From NCBI GenBank assembly GCA_015680685.1, contig MNCI01026219.1, positions 595,875 to 659,874 of the forward strand: a stretch of DNA of 64,000 nucleotides, read 5' to 3'. The translations under genes and the position numbers were made by a program. Every line of letters starts with the position of its first letter. The first letter of the stretch is position 1. This DNA is from Gnetum montanum. Taxonomy: Eukaryota; Streptophyta; Gnetopsida; Gnetales; Gnetaceae. The notes beneath the pieces were generated by a model, which saw only the letters and a list, made by a program, of their open reading frames with translations, had not been told where the DNA came from and made no database searches. This document shows, piece after piece, positions 24,864-36,506 of this stretch.

Positions 24864-25035
24864 GGGCCAGGAGCAGGCAAGAGATGTGGTTTAGATGCCA
24901 GGTGTCTTGTACCCCACAAGATGCTAATGTGCCCATTCTATGTAGATGTGTAATGTCGGTTGTGAACTTGCTACGCTGCAACCATGTTGTCGAAATTGGA
25001 GATGCTAGAATCAGGTGTGCCAACAATGTAAGCGA

Positions 25036-25525
25036 GAAATCAAGCACATTGAAGTAGTGTAGCGGCTTGCTATGCTATGTAGCATAGTTCATCGATGTAG
25101 CATAGCTTCTTGCTACGTTGTGCTATGCTATGTAGAATATCACAACGTAGGCACCGGTTTAAACAGAAAACTTGCGATTGAGTCAATAGCTTTTGTTGAA
25201 AGTCTTGGTGTGTGTCGGGCTAACCTTTGGAGTATTTTTATTGATGCGCATCTTTGTTATGCTATGCTATGCTATGTAGGGTAGCATAGTGTAGCAGCAA
25301 ATGTAACTTGCATTTCTATCAAAACTGTGGGGTTTCACAAGAAAAATTTGCTTGCTTTGCCCTTGCTACGTTGTGCTACACTATATAGCGTAGCATAGCA
25401 TAGCACCCTGTGTTGGCTGAATTCTGACTTTAGCTTGCACAAATATCTTGCCAAACTTGTATTCAGACATTTGATTTATTTTTTGAAGGCTTGCTACATT
25501 GCACAGTGTAGCATGGCATAGCAGA
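25036..25525. repeat. Palindrome cluster in the A2 3' LTR
   Basis: Self-complementary clusters of GCTATG/GCTACG with CATAGC/CGTAGC words, for example at 25063-25135, 25258-25293, 25368-25406 and 25491-25523. They match clusters in the A1 LTR and the A2 5' LTR. Confidence 0.75.
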
Positions 25526-25815
25526 CTTCTTCACTAGAAAACTTTTCAAACTATTTTGTCCATCCTGAATACCGTCGACAATTCCTAGCACAATTTCTGA
25601 GTAAACTGTCAACCAGGTGAATTTTCCAGGTGGGTAAGCTAGAGAGTCCATCGGGCCTATCAACTCTGGAGGTAGAAAACTTGTCAAACTGAATAGTCTA
25701 ATTTTAGTGCATTCATTTCCTACCAAACAGTCATTTGGCTACACTTGTGGAAATCCTTGCCTCAATTCCAAGACCCTAGTGAAGCAAGAGTGCCTCGAGA
25801 TTGTATGGTGTTTCA

Positions 25816-25830
25816 TTGGCCTCTCTTTGT
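25816..25830 (-). other. Polypurine tract of A2
   Basis: Minus strand ACAAAGAGAGGCCAA immediately before the LTR start TGAAACACC. The matching sites in B2 (CAAAGAGGGACGAA) and D (AAAGAGGAATCAA) share the AAAGAGG core. Confidence 0.6.
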
Positions 25831-27229
25831 CGACATTTGGAGGATGGGCCTAAGAGATGCTAACAAAGAATACAAAACACCATGAAAGATAACATGCTAA
25901 CATCACTCTTCAATAATCATCCAGATGTCACTTAGCTATGCTTGAGAGTACCAGGATAGTCATGTAGGGAAAAGGGAAAGGGTGGATCTACGGGGACAAT
26001 TTCAAGAAGGGAAAGATGTAACACAGTGTTTTCCCCGGAATGCTTGTGAGGGAATCGATATGCATGGGAATATTTCTTTTGAAGGCTTCTGACCTCTCGT
26101 TAGAATGCTTAGAGATGATCATTATGAAACAGCTGATGTGCCATTTGTTTTGGGGCATGCAATTTTTTTGGGCGAGCTTTTGCTCTTCTGTGCTTTTCTT
26201 TTGCTATTTTTCCATTTTCATTTGCAAAAAACCTTGTTGTTGTAGGAAAGGTATTTCCTCCCTAGGATGAGTTACGTTACATTCATGTGGGTCTTTCACC
26301 TACCTATAGATGTTTCCCATGCAACGAGTTGCATTACACACATCATGGACTTTGCGGTTGAGCATATGGAAGGGCTTTATAGGCATTGGGAAAATTCATA
26401 AAAGAGGTGTGAGAAGGGGAATTGTGGGTGTAAGAAATGAGGTAAAGGAGGTTAAGGGGGAGGACATGATGTGCACTCCTAAGTAGCCAAGCTAGTAAGG
26501 ATGACCACCTTGGAATGATGTCATGTCCTACCGCCTTGGTGAAATGCACCTTTGACCGATGCCCCTCCAGCACGTATCCTACAAACACAACAGAGAGAAA
26601 ACTAGAAGAAACAACCATCAAGTAAAATGAAGGGAAAGGTCTTGTTTACTTTGGATGCTATTGAAACAATGGATGTTGTTGCTGAGGCATTCAACATCCA
26701 AACCAGAAAGGCCAGTAGAAGTTTTGGCAACATCAGAGTGGAGGAGTTGGCACCGAGGAAGCTAGGAGTTGTGGCAATGCGAGTGCTCAGGAGTCCCTGC
26801 CCAAGGAAAACATTATGCAGTTCAGCTGTAAGGTGAGATGCCCAACAACTAAACGACTTTTGGGCATGGGTGATGGTGGGGGCTGGAGGGTAGCAACCTT
26901 GTGCATGGGCCACAATAGTGCTGGGACTCCAGCAGTAGGTTCCAACCATGGAAGCTACTACTAGGGCAAAGGATCGTGGTAGCGGTAGCTCCAAAAGGTC
27001 AGCAAGATGTCATACAACATCTCCGGAGGATCAAAAAGATGCCAGAGGTAGTGGCGTTGCATATATTCTAGAGAGTGTTTCCTTGGCATCATGAACTACA
27101 TTCTAGAACTACAACGTTCCACCCCATGTTGGCACTGTGCACGCTCTCTTGCTTGTAAGGTCATGGATTGTGAGCTAGACGTGTTGTGCCGTGAACCCAA
27201 TTTAAGTTCATGGATTATGAGCTGGACAT
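25831..27229 (-). other. 3' untranslated region of A2
   Basis: Region between integrase and 3' LTR. Open stretches exist on both strands (minus 26994-26602, 130 codons; minus 26621-26343; plus 26627-26836). I recognise none of them and the opposing frames overlap, so I do not call genes. It is richer in G/C than its surroundings. Confidence 0.4.
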
Positions 27230-27640
27230 GTTGTGCTGTGAACCTAGTTTAAGGTCCTGGTAGACCATTTAATGTGTTGGGTTAAGGTCCCAGCAGACCA
27301 CGGGATGCTAGTTTATGGTCTCAGTAGACCGATGTGCTAGTTTATTATCGTAGCGGATGGTCGCTATGCTACTTTAAGGTTCTAGCAGACTTCTGTGCTA
27401 GTTTTTCATCATAGCGGATGGTGGATGGGCAAGTTTAAAGTTGTAGCGGACACTTTGTGCCTGTTTAACATCGTAGCAAATGTGCTTGGCTAGTTTTTCA
27501 TCATGGAAGATGGTCTATGCTAGTTTATAGTCATGGTGGTATATCTCTGCCAGTTTATAGTCATAGTAGATTGCGTTTGCCAGTTTTATGTCATAGCGAA
27601 CGAGATTTGCAAGTTTTACATCATAGCAGATGTTTTTCTT
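27230..27640. repeat. Short-unit array near the 3' end of A2
   Basis: About twelve units of 28-38 bp of the form TGCTAGTTTATnGTCATAGCAGATG. In element sense the unit reads CTATGAnnTAAACTAGCA, matching the B1 array (CTAAGATGTTAAACTAGCA). It lies just after the integrase stop. Confidence 0.75.
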
Positions 27641-27654
27641 ACCTTGCTCATGCA

Positions 27655-28650
27655 TCAAATGTAGTAAAACTTGAGATACGAATGATTCACAGGATTTGCA
27701 AACTCTTTTCCATCCATGTATGCCAGCTTAAAGGCCCCATTCTTGTAGGATTTTGTGACCATGAATGGACCTTCCCAGTTTTCTGAGAATTTGTTCACAT
27801 GTTCATGGAAAACCTTGAGAATGAGGTATCCCTTTTTTACCAACTGTTGATGTGGGTTTGCATGATGCTTCTACCGTTGCCTATATTGATATTGCTTGAT
27901 GTAGCCAAGTGTTTGCGCATGCTCCTCCTCTATAGAGTCGAGGTTGATGATCCTTGACTCATTGTTCTGGGCTTCATTCACAACATTTGATAGGATCATT
28001 CGAAGTAACACCACTTCAAGATCCATAAAAAATACTGTAAGAATTTTTACTTGTTGCCTTCTTGCATGTCGTTCTGTAAGCCCATAGCACATAGAGGATT
28101 TGTTCATGCCATCACCTCTTGCTGTTGCTAAGAATTTTCTTGAGCAAGTTTATGATGGCTTTGTTCGTAGCTTCTGCCTATCCATTTTCCTACGAGTAGT
28201 ATAGCGAGGAAAAGGATTTCCTAATGCCAAGGTTGCTGCAAAAGTTTTTGGTTTCCGCACTACTAAATTGTGGCCCATTTTCTATCACAATAGTCATGGG
28301 AAGCCCAAACCTCGTCATCATGTTATCTAATATAAAGTGGAAAACCTATTGAGATGTAGTCTTCCTAAGGGGGATAGCCTCCACCCACTTTGTAAAGTAC
28401 TCAGTGGCAGTGTTGATGAAGCTATGCCCTGTGGAAGACTTAGGTGTGATAGGTCCTATAATGTCTAGTCCCCATCGTTGGAATGGCCACGTGATCTACA
28501 TTAGGTGCAACTCGGTAGGTGAAATGTGTATAAGATTTTCATATCGTTGGCACGTATCACAAGTCTTAACTTTGGCTAGGCAATCACATTCCATGTGAGG
28601 CCAGTAATACCCGAGGCATTTGATTTTTGCTGCCATGGCCCTAGGCAACG
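27655..28650 (-). pseudogene. Integrase remnant of A2
   Basis: The frame begins within the zinc-binding region (CLGYYWPHMECD, then CDTCQ at about 28555). The catalytic core has the first Asp (GLDIIGPI, about 28460). The second Asp is replaced by Glu (IVIENGPQF, about 28290). The Glu region is AEATNKAI (about 28190). The C-terminal domain contains NWEGPFMVTKSYKNGAFKL (about 27760) and ends VNHSYLKFYYI at 27655. Integrase would insert the cDNA into nuclear DNA; this copy lacks a catalytic residue, its N-terminus and several codons to stops. The deletion edge at about 28650 touches gene X intron 1. Confidence 0.85.
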
Positions 28651-28652
28651 TA

Positions 28653-30474
28653 GCACAGTGTACCATCTATTTTAACTTAGTCTGCTTTTGCCTAATGTGA
28701 ACATGCTTTATTAGCAGAGGAAGAAGAGGAAGAGGAAGAAGGAGAAGAGGTGACAGCCTCCAAAATAGGGGTAGCTAATAAAGATGCGGGGGCCCCAGCC
28801 ATAGGGGAAAGGGCCCCAATCAAGAAAGAAGGGGCTCTCACTGCAAAGGAAGGGGCTCACGTCGATGAGAAAAACACTCCTGCTGATGAGCAAGATGTTT
28901 TTGCCGATGAGAAGGAAACCCCTACTGATGAGGAAAATGCTAGTGCCTCAGAAAGAAGAGCCCCAGGGAATAAAGAAGAGGATTGTATCAACTAGGAAGG
29001 GACCTCTGTCGATGATCTCTTTGCTGAATGTAGTTTAGCATCAAAGGAACATATGAACGTAGAGGGCACTGCCATGATGTTAAGTTAGCTAGAAGAAGGG
29101 GAGCTACAACTTGATGCTGGTGAGTTTGTCCACATGTTTGACAGTTTTTCAATGGGCAACCCCCTTGCTATCACCCCTGAGGGTTTGTTGGGTAGCAGCT
29201 TAACACTGTCATTTGCATTTCTCATCAGCTTTATTGTAGTCCTCTCGGTCATAACTAACATGTTCAGTTATGTAGCAGACACCGCGGTTGACACTGCAGG
29301 CCCTTCTTCAATCTGCCTGCAACCATGGGTCGAGACCCTTGATAAGTTTGCATTCATGCAGGGGGTGGTCGACGATATGATTGACCATCTAAGGCAAATT
29401 GATCTAGAAGTGGGTAAGTGAAGTAGCTATGCTAGGCTTTTTGGATTGCTAAACTTTGCTACACTACTATGACTAATGTGTTTTTGTGTGTGGTCGATAG
29501 CCTCTCGCCTCAAGTGGGACCCAAAACAAGCAGTCAAAGTAAATTCCATGCCTACATTCCCAACGAAACTGACCGAAGTACCTCGTTGCATATATGACAA
29601 GGCTAGCGAATGCACATTGCACTCATCATGCTCCTTGTGGGAGTGTAGGCGTGTGAATGAAGACCTGTGGAAATGGGTCTAGAAGCTTGAGAAGGAGAAA
29701 GCCAATCTGACCACCAAGGTGGGAGACCTCTACTCCAAGAATGAGTTCCTTCTAGCCTGAGATACCAATGATGGTAGTTGGCACATGACTGTTATTGATT
29801 ATGCGAGATATGGGATTGCTGTGCGATGCAACAACGAGGCCACATGTGAGATTATTGAGCAACATATACAAATCTACTTGTTGGCCTAGAAGAACCAATA
29901 TTGGAAAGATTATAGTGCAAGAGTTTATGAGTGGGGGAAGTCCCAAAAAAACCACAAGCATATGTATAAACTAGAATGTGCCAACTACCGTAAATAGTAC
30001 CAAAACACTTCTATTAAGTTGTATACTCATGAAGTATTCCTGGATGTCATTGGTACTTCTGGATCTTATGAAAAGTTCATGCAGCAAGTGACAATTAGTG
30101 AATGCCTAGAATAGAAAGTGAGTTTCCCCGCTGATGAGAATACCGCTACCTCCTTTTCTCCAGGGCCACCAATATGGATGGCTATTGAAAAGGAGAAAGT
30201 TGCAACAAACGCTGACTTAGGAGATAGGCACTGGGTAGACATGACTAAAGAGGAGGTTTGGCAATGCCTCAGGATCGGCTTGTTTCGCATACCCCCTGAG
30301 ATAGACGTGGGATTATCTTAGGTTAGTTATTTTCTTGTGGTGAAACAATTTATTTCATTCTAGCTTTTATTGCAACTTTAGTTGACTACTTCATTTTCTA
30401 TGGGACAAAATTTGGATGAAGAAGCAGGGCCCTCTGAGGGCAGGAACAATGATGTAGAGGAAGATGATGTATGA
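28653..30474 (+). pseudogene. Antisense gene X in A2, exon 1 missing
   Basis: Homology to A1 begins inside intron 1 (about 28653). Exon 2 28715-29191 starts with about nine glutamates, then acidic/alanine repeats (DEKNTPADEQ, DEKETPTDEE) and EEGELQLDAGEFVHMFD. Intron 29192-29275. Exon 3 29276-29413 (VETLDKFAFMQGVVDDMID). Intron 29414-29500. Exon 4 29501-30321 (ASRLKWDPKQ, then a long charged, coiled-coil-like region, then PPIWMAIEKEKVATNADLGD). Possible intron 30322-30381 and exon 5 30382-30474 (QNLDEEAGPSEGRNND, then EEDDV and stop). Introns 2 and 3 are phase 1, as in A1. Stops are few and mostly TAG. It is the best-preserved copy downstream of exon 1. Function unknown. Confidence 0.75.
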
Positions 30475-30619
30475 TAGCAAGGGATCCTATTTGTATTTTT
30501 CAAAGAATATTGCAAGCATTATTTAGTTGAGACTTTGAATCAAAAATGAGTTATGACAATATTCATCTTATTATGGCTTATGTATTGTCTATGTTATTTG
30601 TTTTTATCTTTTTTGTCAT

Positions 30620-30865
30620 ATTAGTTTTAGGCCATTTCGGGTTGTCGCTAGGCTTAGGCCATTTTGGGCCATTGTGTAAATGCGAGGTAAAGAATTTTGC
30701 TAGTTTTAGGCCTTGGCGGGCCATGGGGTGATGCAAACAGAAAATTTTTCCAATTTTAGGCCTTACTGGGCCATAGTGGCATAATGTAAATGAAGGATTT
30801 TGCCAGTTTTAGGCCTTAGTGGGTCGTATGTAGTTTTAGGCCATTTCGAGCCATGGGATGATGTA
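30620..30865. repeat. Short-unit array (AGTTTTAGGCC) between gene X and protease in A2
   Basis: About six units with TAGTTTTAGGCCNTNNCGGGCCAT, spaced 30-70 bp. It matches A1 3040-3200 in place and orientation. Confidence 0.7.
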
Positions 30866-30989
30866 AATGGAGGATATGTTAATGGTTTAAAAGAATAAGC
30901 TAAGAAACTAGCGTAGATGAATAAATGTGAAGCAAACAAGAAATAAATGTACAAAGAATGTTAACCGGGTAGGAAGCAGTGGAGTTGCT

Positions 30990-33900
30990 ACGCGATACGC
31001 AAATACTTTCTGATCCATCATGGATTTGGTGAGATGTAAGGCTGAGAGGCTTTACTGTGGCATTCTTCTACATCGTCGTCTTCTGCTTAAAAAGGCAACT
31101 TGGCCCATGTAGTTTCTTTTTCTGAGCCGGAATGCTGGGCCAACTCTTTTGTCAAACAGTTAGTGTTGATGGAGATAGTTGTCTCATTCTTAGAGGTTAT
31201 GACCTTCGAACCTTGCTCCATATCTACATTGTTTATTACTTTTGATGCCACCTCATCACCATGGATCACCACCTCCCTACCTACATAGGGTAGATGGATT
31301 TCCTAATGTATGGGTGAAGAGATAGCCCTAAGTTGGGCTAACCAAGACCTCCCCAGCATCAGGTTAAACCTGGGCATCTCTTCCACCATGATAAATGTTG
31401 CATTTGTGGAAAATTGGTCCCTTGCCACAAAGTCAATGTGGACAGTGCCTTTCACCATGACCCATTCCTTGTTAAATGAATTCAAACATGACATCATCAT
31501 GGGTTTAATTTAGTCTACCAAACCTAGTTTATCCACAATGGATATGGGATGACATTCGTAGCAGCCTCGTCATCAATGTGTACCCTTTGGATCTTATGTT
31601 GGCTGACCTGAATCCTGATGAATAGAGGTGCTATAGTCACCTGACCCTTTCAGGATCTTCCATAATGAATTCATCACAGAATGTCAATTGGGATGGCTAT
31701 GGTTCTCTAGACGTAGAAGGAAGCATAACCAAGTGAATTACTTTCTCTTCTGCTAGCATGTTATTGTCAACTGGTATTACCATTAACATGCGAACCAGAG
31801 CCTCACAGTGTGTGGTGGAAGTCATTATCAGGTCATACAAGCTCAACATTGTGTTCTTTTTTTTTAGAGCCTACTTGACCTAAGTAAGAGTGCTTAAAAG
31901 GTCTTGTCCACCTTCTTGTTATTTACTACCTTTCTCCTCTTCCATTCATCCTAGGAGATGAATTTCCCGAGGAAGAACAGTTTCAGGTTTGGGGTCAGAC
32001 CTTTTCAGATGAGGTGGTGATGACCGTGTGCACGTAGTAGCGTTAGCTTTTGGTGATGAGGACGTAGATACAGAGGGCGAGGGAGTAGGCCTCGAAGGAC
32101 CTAGGATGGTACGTTTCGTTGCTGCTTCAGCTGTCAAATGCTCTTTTTTTTTCCTTGGACGAGAAGGTTGCAGTGCCATTTTATATTGGGTGGGGACGGT
32201 TGAGTGGTTTCGCCCCCTGATGATGAATGATGTTTGTAGTGTTAATACGAGTGGTGGTGTGGTCTTGTTTATAGAAGGTGCTGGGGTGGATGTCCGAGGA
32301 GGAACCCTTAGGACAAATGGTTGTTGCAGCATTTTTTTAGCCGATGCTGGTGTTGGTGCACTACGTTGAGGTATGTGAATCACAAATGGTTGCTGAGGTA
32401 GTTTGGGATTACTGTATATGCCGATAGTGTTGATGATGTAGCTAGCGTTGTTGGTGTTAAGTGGATCTGTGTAAACATGCATAGATTGATTCTTGGGATG
32501 CACGGGGTTGTTTTCATCTAGAACCAACTTCCCTTGATCAATCATTCTTTGAATGTCATCCTTTAATACCAAATTGTAATCTCTGTCATGATCAAAAATT
32601 TGATGGTAGTCACAGAAGCATTCCAACCTGAAATTCTTAGGAACTGGGGGCTCATTGGAAAAAGCAAAAGAGGGGTTCCTAAGGAGCTCACAGTATCGTT
32701 GATGCCTTTTGGTTGGCTCCTCTAACATCTGCTTGTGTTGAATGTATCCTACCCCCAGTAATTGCTACAGAAGTTCTTAAGGCTTGACGGGTAGTGAGGT
32801 GTATTTAGAGTGATCTCTATGCTTGAAGTTAGACTTAGGCAGGGTGGATGCTTTGGGTGCCAATGTAGAGGGTTGAGCCATGTTTCTTGGGTTGGGCACG
32901 GGGTTAGTTAGTGTAGTGGCGACTTTCGTGTTGTTCTTGTTGTTGGGTTTAGCTTCATTTTCCATAGTGCCCACTGTGGCTATTGCAGCCTTGCCCTTAT
33001 CTTTGTCCTTCTAGATAAACATGTTCTTGTATGCAACATAGGCTAGATCTTTACTTGCCTCGTCCACATCTTGTATGCTCTTAGTCTGGGAAAAAGCTTA
33101 ACTAAGAGTTCGTGGAGCGAGGTAGTACAGTTTGGACTTAATGAAGTCATTCACTACACCCTTGAAGCTGGCCAGCAGATGGGCCTCTGCAATGGGCTCA
33201 AAGGTCTCATTCAGGTATAGCACTCCATCACTGTATGAATTTCTAGATTGATTCTAGTGGATCTTGCTTTACGCTTATTAACTGATCTAGCATAACTTCT
33301 GGTCTCAAGTTATACTTGAAACAAGTTACGAACTAAGTCAGCAGCTCTTCTAGGGTTGAGATAGAAGAGTGTGGGAGCACGTGGTACCAGTCCAAATCTT
33401 TTCCCATCAGAGACATAGCAAAGACGTGGATGATTGTGTGTGGCCATTATTGTAGAAGAAGGGACTCAGATCTAAATGTAACAAGATGTGCATTGGGATC
33501 ACCCTCCCTGTTGTATTTTGTGAAGTGGGGAAGTGGCATCCTGGGGGGTAATGTTAGCATGGGAACTGCTAGGCTAATGGGATTTTCATGGTAGAAATCC
33601 ATGACTTGTTACATGTTTGAATTGGTAGCTTTGAGGCGTCAAACCTCTTTAGTAAGGGTCTAGATAAGTTGAAAGGCTTGCTTTAGACTCGGGGGCAATG
33701 TAGACGGTTGGGGAGTTGCAGGGGTAGCCACCATTGGTGGCATGCTAGGGGCAGTGACCTGGCTCATAGGTGGTGTCATTGAAGTGGCCCCTATGAAGGG
33801 TGTTGCTTGTGCTATCCACCACCTAGTGGGTGGTGCTGTTGGAGTAGTAGCCACTGGTGGTGCCACGGGATATGTCGTTTGTGTGATCGGCGGGGTAGAC

Positions 33901-34802
33901 CATAGTTCCGCACTTGGTTGTACTGTTTGTGGGACCTGGTATGTTTGATGGTGAGCATAGTGCCACATTTGTGAAGGTTGTGAAACAGAGGGAGAAGTGA
34001 ATGGGGTCCACCACATGGGTCGGGCTGGGCCCACCACTAACGATGAAAAAAGTGTAGATGCTAGAATGGATGCGAAAACTGTCTGCAACTGCGATGTAGA
34101 AACTATATGGACGTAGGGTAGGGTAGCCATGATTGATGCATGGTATGATGAAGGAATGGATTGGGGAATAGCTTGCGGGGGGATAGTGCCTGGAAATAAG
34201 ATGAAGGAATAGGCATGTTGATATGCCGAGGGCATGGCATGGCTACCTATTACTGATGAAACTATGGTTTGCAATGATGTAGACGTAATCATAAAGGGAG
34301 CAATTGTGAAGAGTGGGTTTGACCAAGAGGACATTGTAGGGGGGATAGTCACAAGGTTAGTTTGACCCCCTTCCTTGGATTGGGAATATAGGTCCTCTTG
34401 TCCATCCTAAAATTCCTTGTCGTAGTGGGACGTCGTGTCTCGCTACTCCCTAGGCCTACTTTTCTGTATCAGCTGATCTAAGATCCACTAATACATTTGC
34501 ATCAGAGGAATGGAAATTCCAGGAGTGAGAATAAATTCCCTCCCATTGCGGTAAATGAGCTCAAAGCTATGTTTTTCTTCGAGTTCTTAGGTGTCTAAGG
34601 GTAGATATTCTTGGACCTTAGCACAGAGAAAATTGTAAAGCTCGGTTTGTTATACCAAGCTCTCAGGTGATCAATTTTGGATCCTGAGAGATTGGTGTGG
34701 CCCTAACACTGGACTAGGTGGTTGCTTAGCACCTGTGGTGCCCTGAACCAAAAAGGGAACCTCAAGGTTTGAGGTGGAAATAGTGGTGGTGGAGGAAATC
34801 AT
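30990..34802 (-). pseudogene. gag-protease of A2, decayed but full length
   Basis: The ATG is at 34802-34800 (MISSTTTISTSNLEVPF). The N-domain FELIYRNGREFIL is at about 34560. A 230-codon open stretch rich in Pro, Thr and Ser spans 34352-33660. The gag core runs about 33540-33100 (NAHLVTF; FAMSLMGKDLDWY). A 260-codon open stretch 32728-31946 begins with a knuckle-like segment (FCDYHQIFDHD), then proline/serine-rich linker with repeated FVIHIPQR / FVLRVPPR / FIIRG words. The protease has DDEAATN at about 31580, Gly to Glu in the DDG motif. LMLGRSWLAQLRAISSPIH follows (about 31360). The end is near WIRKYL. Unlike A1 the gag core is still present. Confidence 0.85.
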
Positions 34803-35021
34803 TTTCATCAGGCTAAAAATGGTTTACGAGTAAGAAAAACAAAGAGATCAAGAGGCAATTGGAAGCTTTTTGTCCTGTAGGGTTCCAAAGGAACCATCGT
34901 TGCGACCAGCCTATACCATACAATGTGTAAACAACCGCAAGGGTGTCACGTTTATGCTAATGAGTGTTGGGGTACATAGAGCTTGTAGGACTACCCGTAG
35001 GACATGGAAAAGGCACCAAAA

Positions 35022-35040
35022 GGCCCTCCTTCTAGTGCCA
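35022..35040 (-). other. Primer binding site of A2
   Basis: TGGCACTAGAAGGAGGGCC on the minus strand, identical to A1, five bases after the LTR. Confidence 0.8.
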
Positions 35041-35594
35041 AAAACTATAGCGACTGAAAACGTTGATGGCTGGAAACACCAAGAGGTTTCTAGTTGAAAA
35101 ATTTAACCCTAGATTTGTGTGAGGGTTGGGCTGGATAAAATGGAAATGGGATGCCCTGAATGGTCTGGTCAATCAGATAGGGACTTAATCGGTGTAACTT
35201 AACCTTACGTGAAATTTTTTCTGATTTTGAAATACATGAGGTAAAATCGATAATCAATAAATGCATGAATGAAGGAAATAATACCAAATAGTGATAACAA
35301 TAAAGAAATAATTAGAATGAACTCAGGTAATAAAATGCACTGCCTAAAGGTCGAGGCTTCCATTCTTTGCCTTGTTTGAGAGATGTGCAACAAGTGATAC
35401 AACACCGGAGGAGCACAAAGAATTCAAGGGTAATTAGAATGCTTAAAATGTGCCAACTATGCTCTTGAATGTGAACTTAGAAGCCAACACAAGATAGTCA
35501 ACGCAAAAAGCCAACTACGAAAATGCCAACCTGAAAGTGCTAATGCCAAAAATGCCAATGAAATTTCCAACCTTTTGAGCATTGCTCGTCAGGG

Positions 35595-35602
35595 TATTTA
35601 TA
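35595..35602 (-). promoter_or_regulatory. TATA box of the A2 5' LTR
   Basis: TATAAATA on the minus strand, within CCCTATAAATACCCT. It would direct the element transcript leftward. Confidence 0.6.
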
Positions 35603-35794
35603 GGGCCAGGAGCAGGTGAGAGATGTAGCTTAGATTCCATGTGTCTTGGACCCCACAAGATGCTGATGCTCCCATACTGTGTAGATGTGTAATGCTAATC
35701 ATGAACTTGCTATGCTGCAACCATGTTGTTGAAACTGGAGATGCTAGAATCAGGTGTGCCAACAATGCAAGCGAGAAATAAAGCACATTGAAGT

Positions 35795-36212
35795 AGCGTA
35801 GCTGCTTTCTACATTGTGGTACACTATGTAGCGTAGCATAGTGTAGCCACTAGTTTAAACAGAAAACTTGCATTGGAGTCACTAGATTTTGCTAAAAGTC
35901 CTGGTGTGTGCCGGGCTAACCGTTGAAGTATTTTTATTGATGCACATATTTTCTTCGCTATGCTATGCTACATAGCATAGCATAGCGTAGCAGCCAATGT
36001 AACTTGCATTTCTGTCAAAACTACAAGGTTTCACAAGAAAACTTTGCTTGCTTTGCCCTTGCTACGCTATATAGCGTAGCATAGCATAGCACCCTGTGTT
36101 GGCTGAACTCTGTCTTTGGCTTGTGTGAACATCTTGCCAAACTTGTATTCGGACACTTAATTAATTTTTTGAAGGCTTTCTACACTACGTAGCGTAGCGT
36201 GGCATAGCAGAC
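35795..36212. repeat. Palindrome cluster in the A2 5' LTR
   Basis: For example GCTATGCTATGCTACATAGC near 35958, followed by ATAGCATAGCGTAGC; further clusters near 35825, 36062 and 36188. Same layout as in the other A LTRs. Confidence 0.75.
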
Positions 36213-36501
36213 TTCTCTACTAGAAAACTTGCCAAGTTGTTTTATCCATCCTGAACACCGTCGACAACTCCTAGTGCAATTTCTAAGTAAATTGTCAGCT
36301 GGGTGAATTGTCCAGGTGTGCAAGTCAGAGATTCCATTAGACTTGTTAGCTCTGGAGGTAGAAAACTTGTCTAACTGAATAGTCTAATTTCAGTGCATTC
36401 ATTTCTTGCCAAATGGTCATGAGGCTACACTTGTGGAAATCCTTGCCTCAGTTCCAAGACCCTAGTGAAGCAAGAGTGCCTCGAAATTGTATGGTGTTTC
36501 A

Positions 36502-36506
36502 CTTAC
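36502..36506. repeat. Target site duplication CTTAC, right copy
   Basis: CTTAC directly after the CA end of the A2 5' LTR, identical to 24294-24298. Confidence 0.9.

Larger units (their letters stand above)
24299..25815 (-). repeat. 3' LTR of A2 (1517 bp)
   Basis: Plus strand starts TGTAGCGACC and ends GGTGTTTCA. It pairs with the 5' LTR 35046-36501 over its whole length. It contains a TATA box and a palindrome cluster at 25036-25525. Confidence 0.92.
24299..36501 (-). mobile_element. Element A2, complete LTR-to-LTR insertion in B2 (12.2 kb)
   Basis: On the minus strand: 5' LTR 36501-35046, PBS 35040-35022, gag-protease 34802-30990, array, antisense gene X (28653-30474 on plus), integrase remnant 28650-27655, array 27640-27230, 3' region, polypurine tract 25830-25816, 3' LTR 25815-24299. 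It is flanked by CTTAC on both sides. The two LTRs differ at about 25 of the first 147 aligned bases (counted by eye), mostly transitions, so the insertion is old. Reverse transcriptase and RNase H are absent: the internal deletion joins gene X intron 1 to the integrase zinc finger. Confidence 0.92.
35046..36501 (-). repeat. 5' LTR of A2 (1456 bp)
   Basis: It pairs with the 3' LTR 24299-25815. The outer end is TGAAACACC (minus); the inner CA end has become TA. TATAAATA lies at 35602-35595. Confidence 0.92.
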
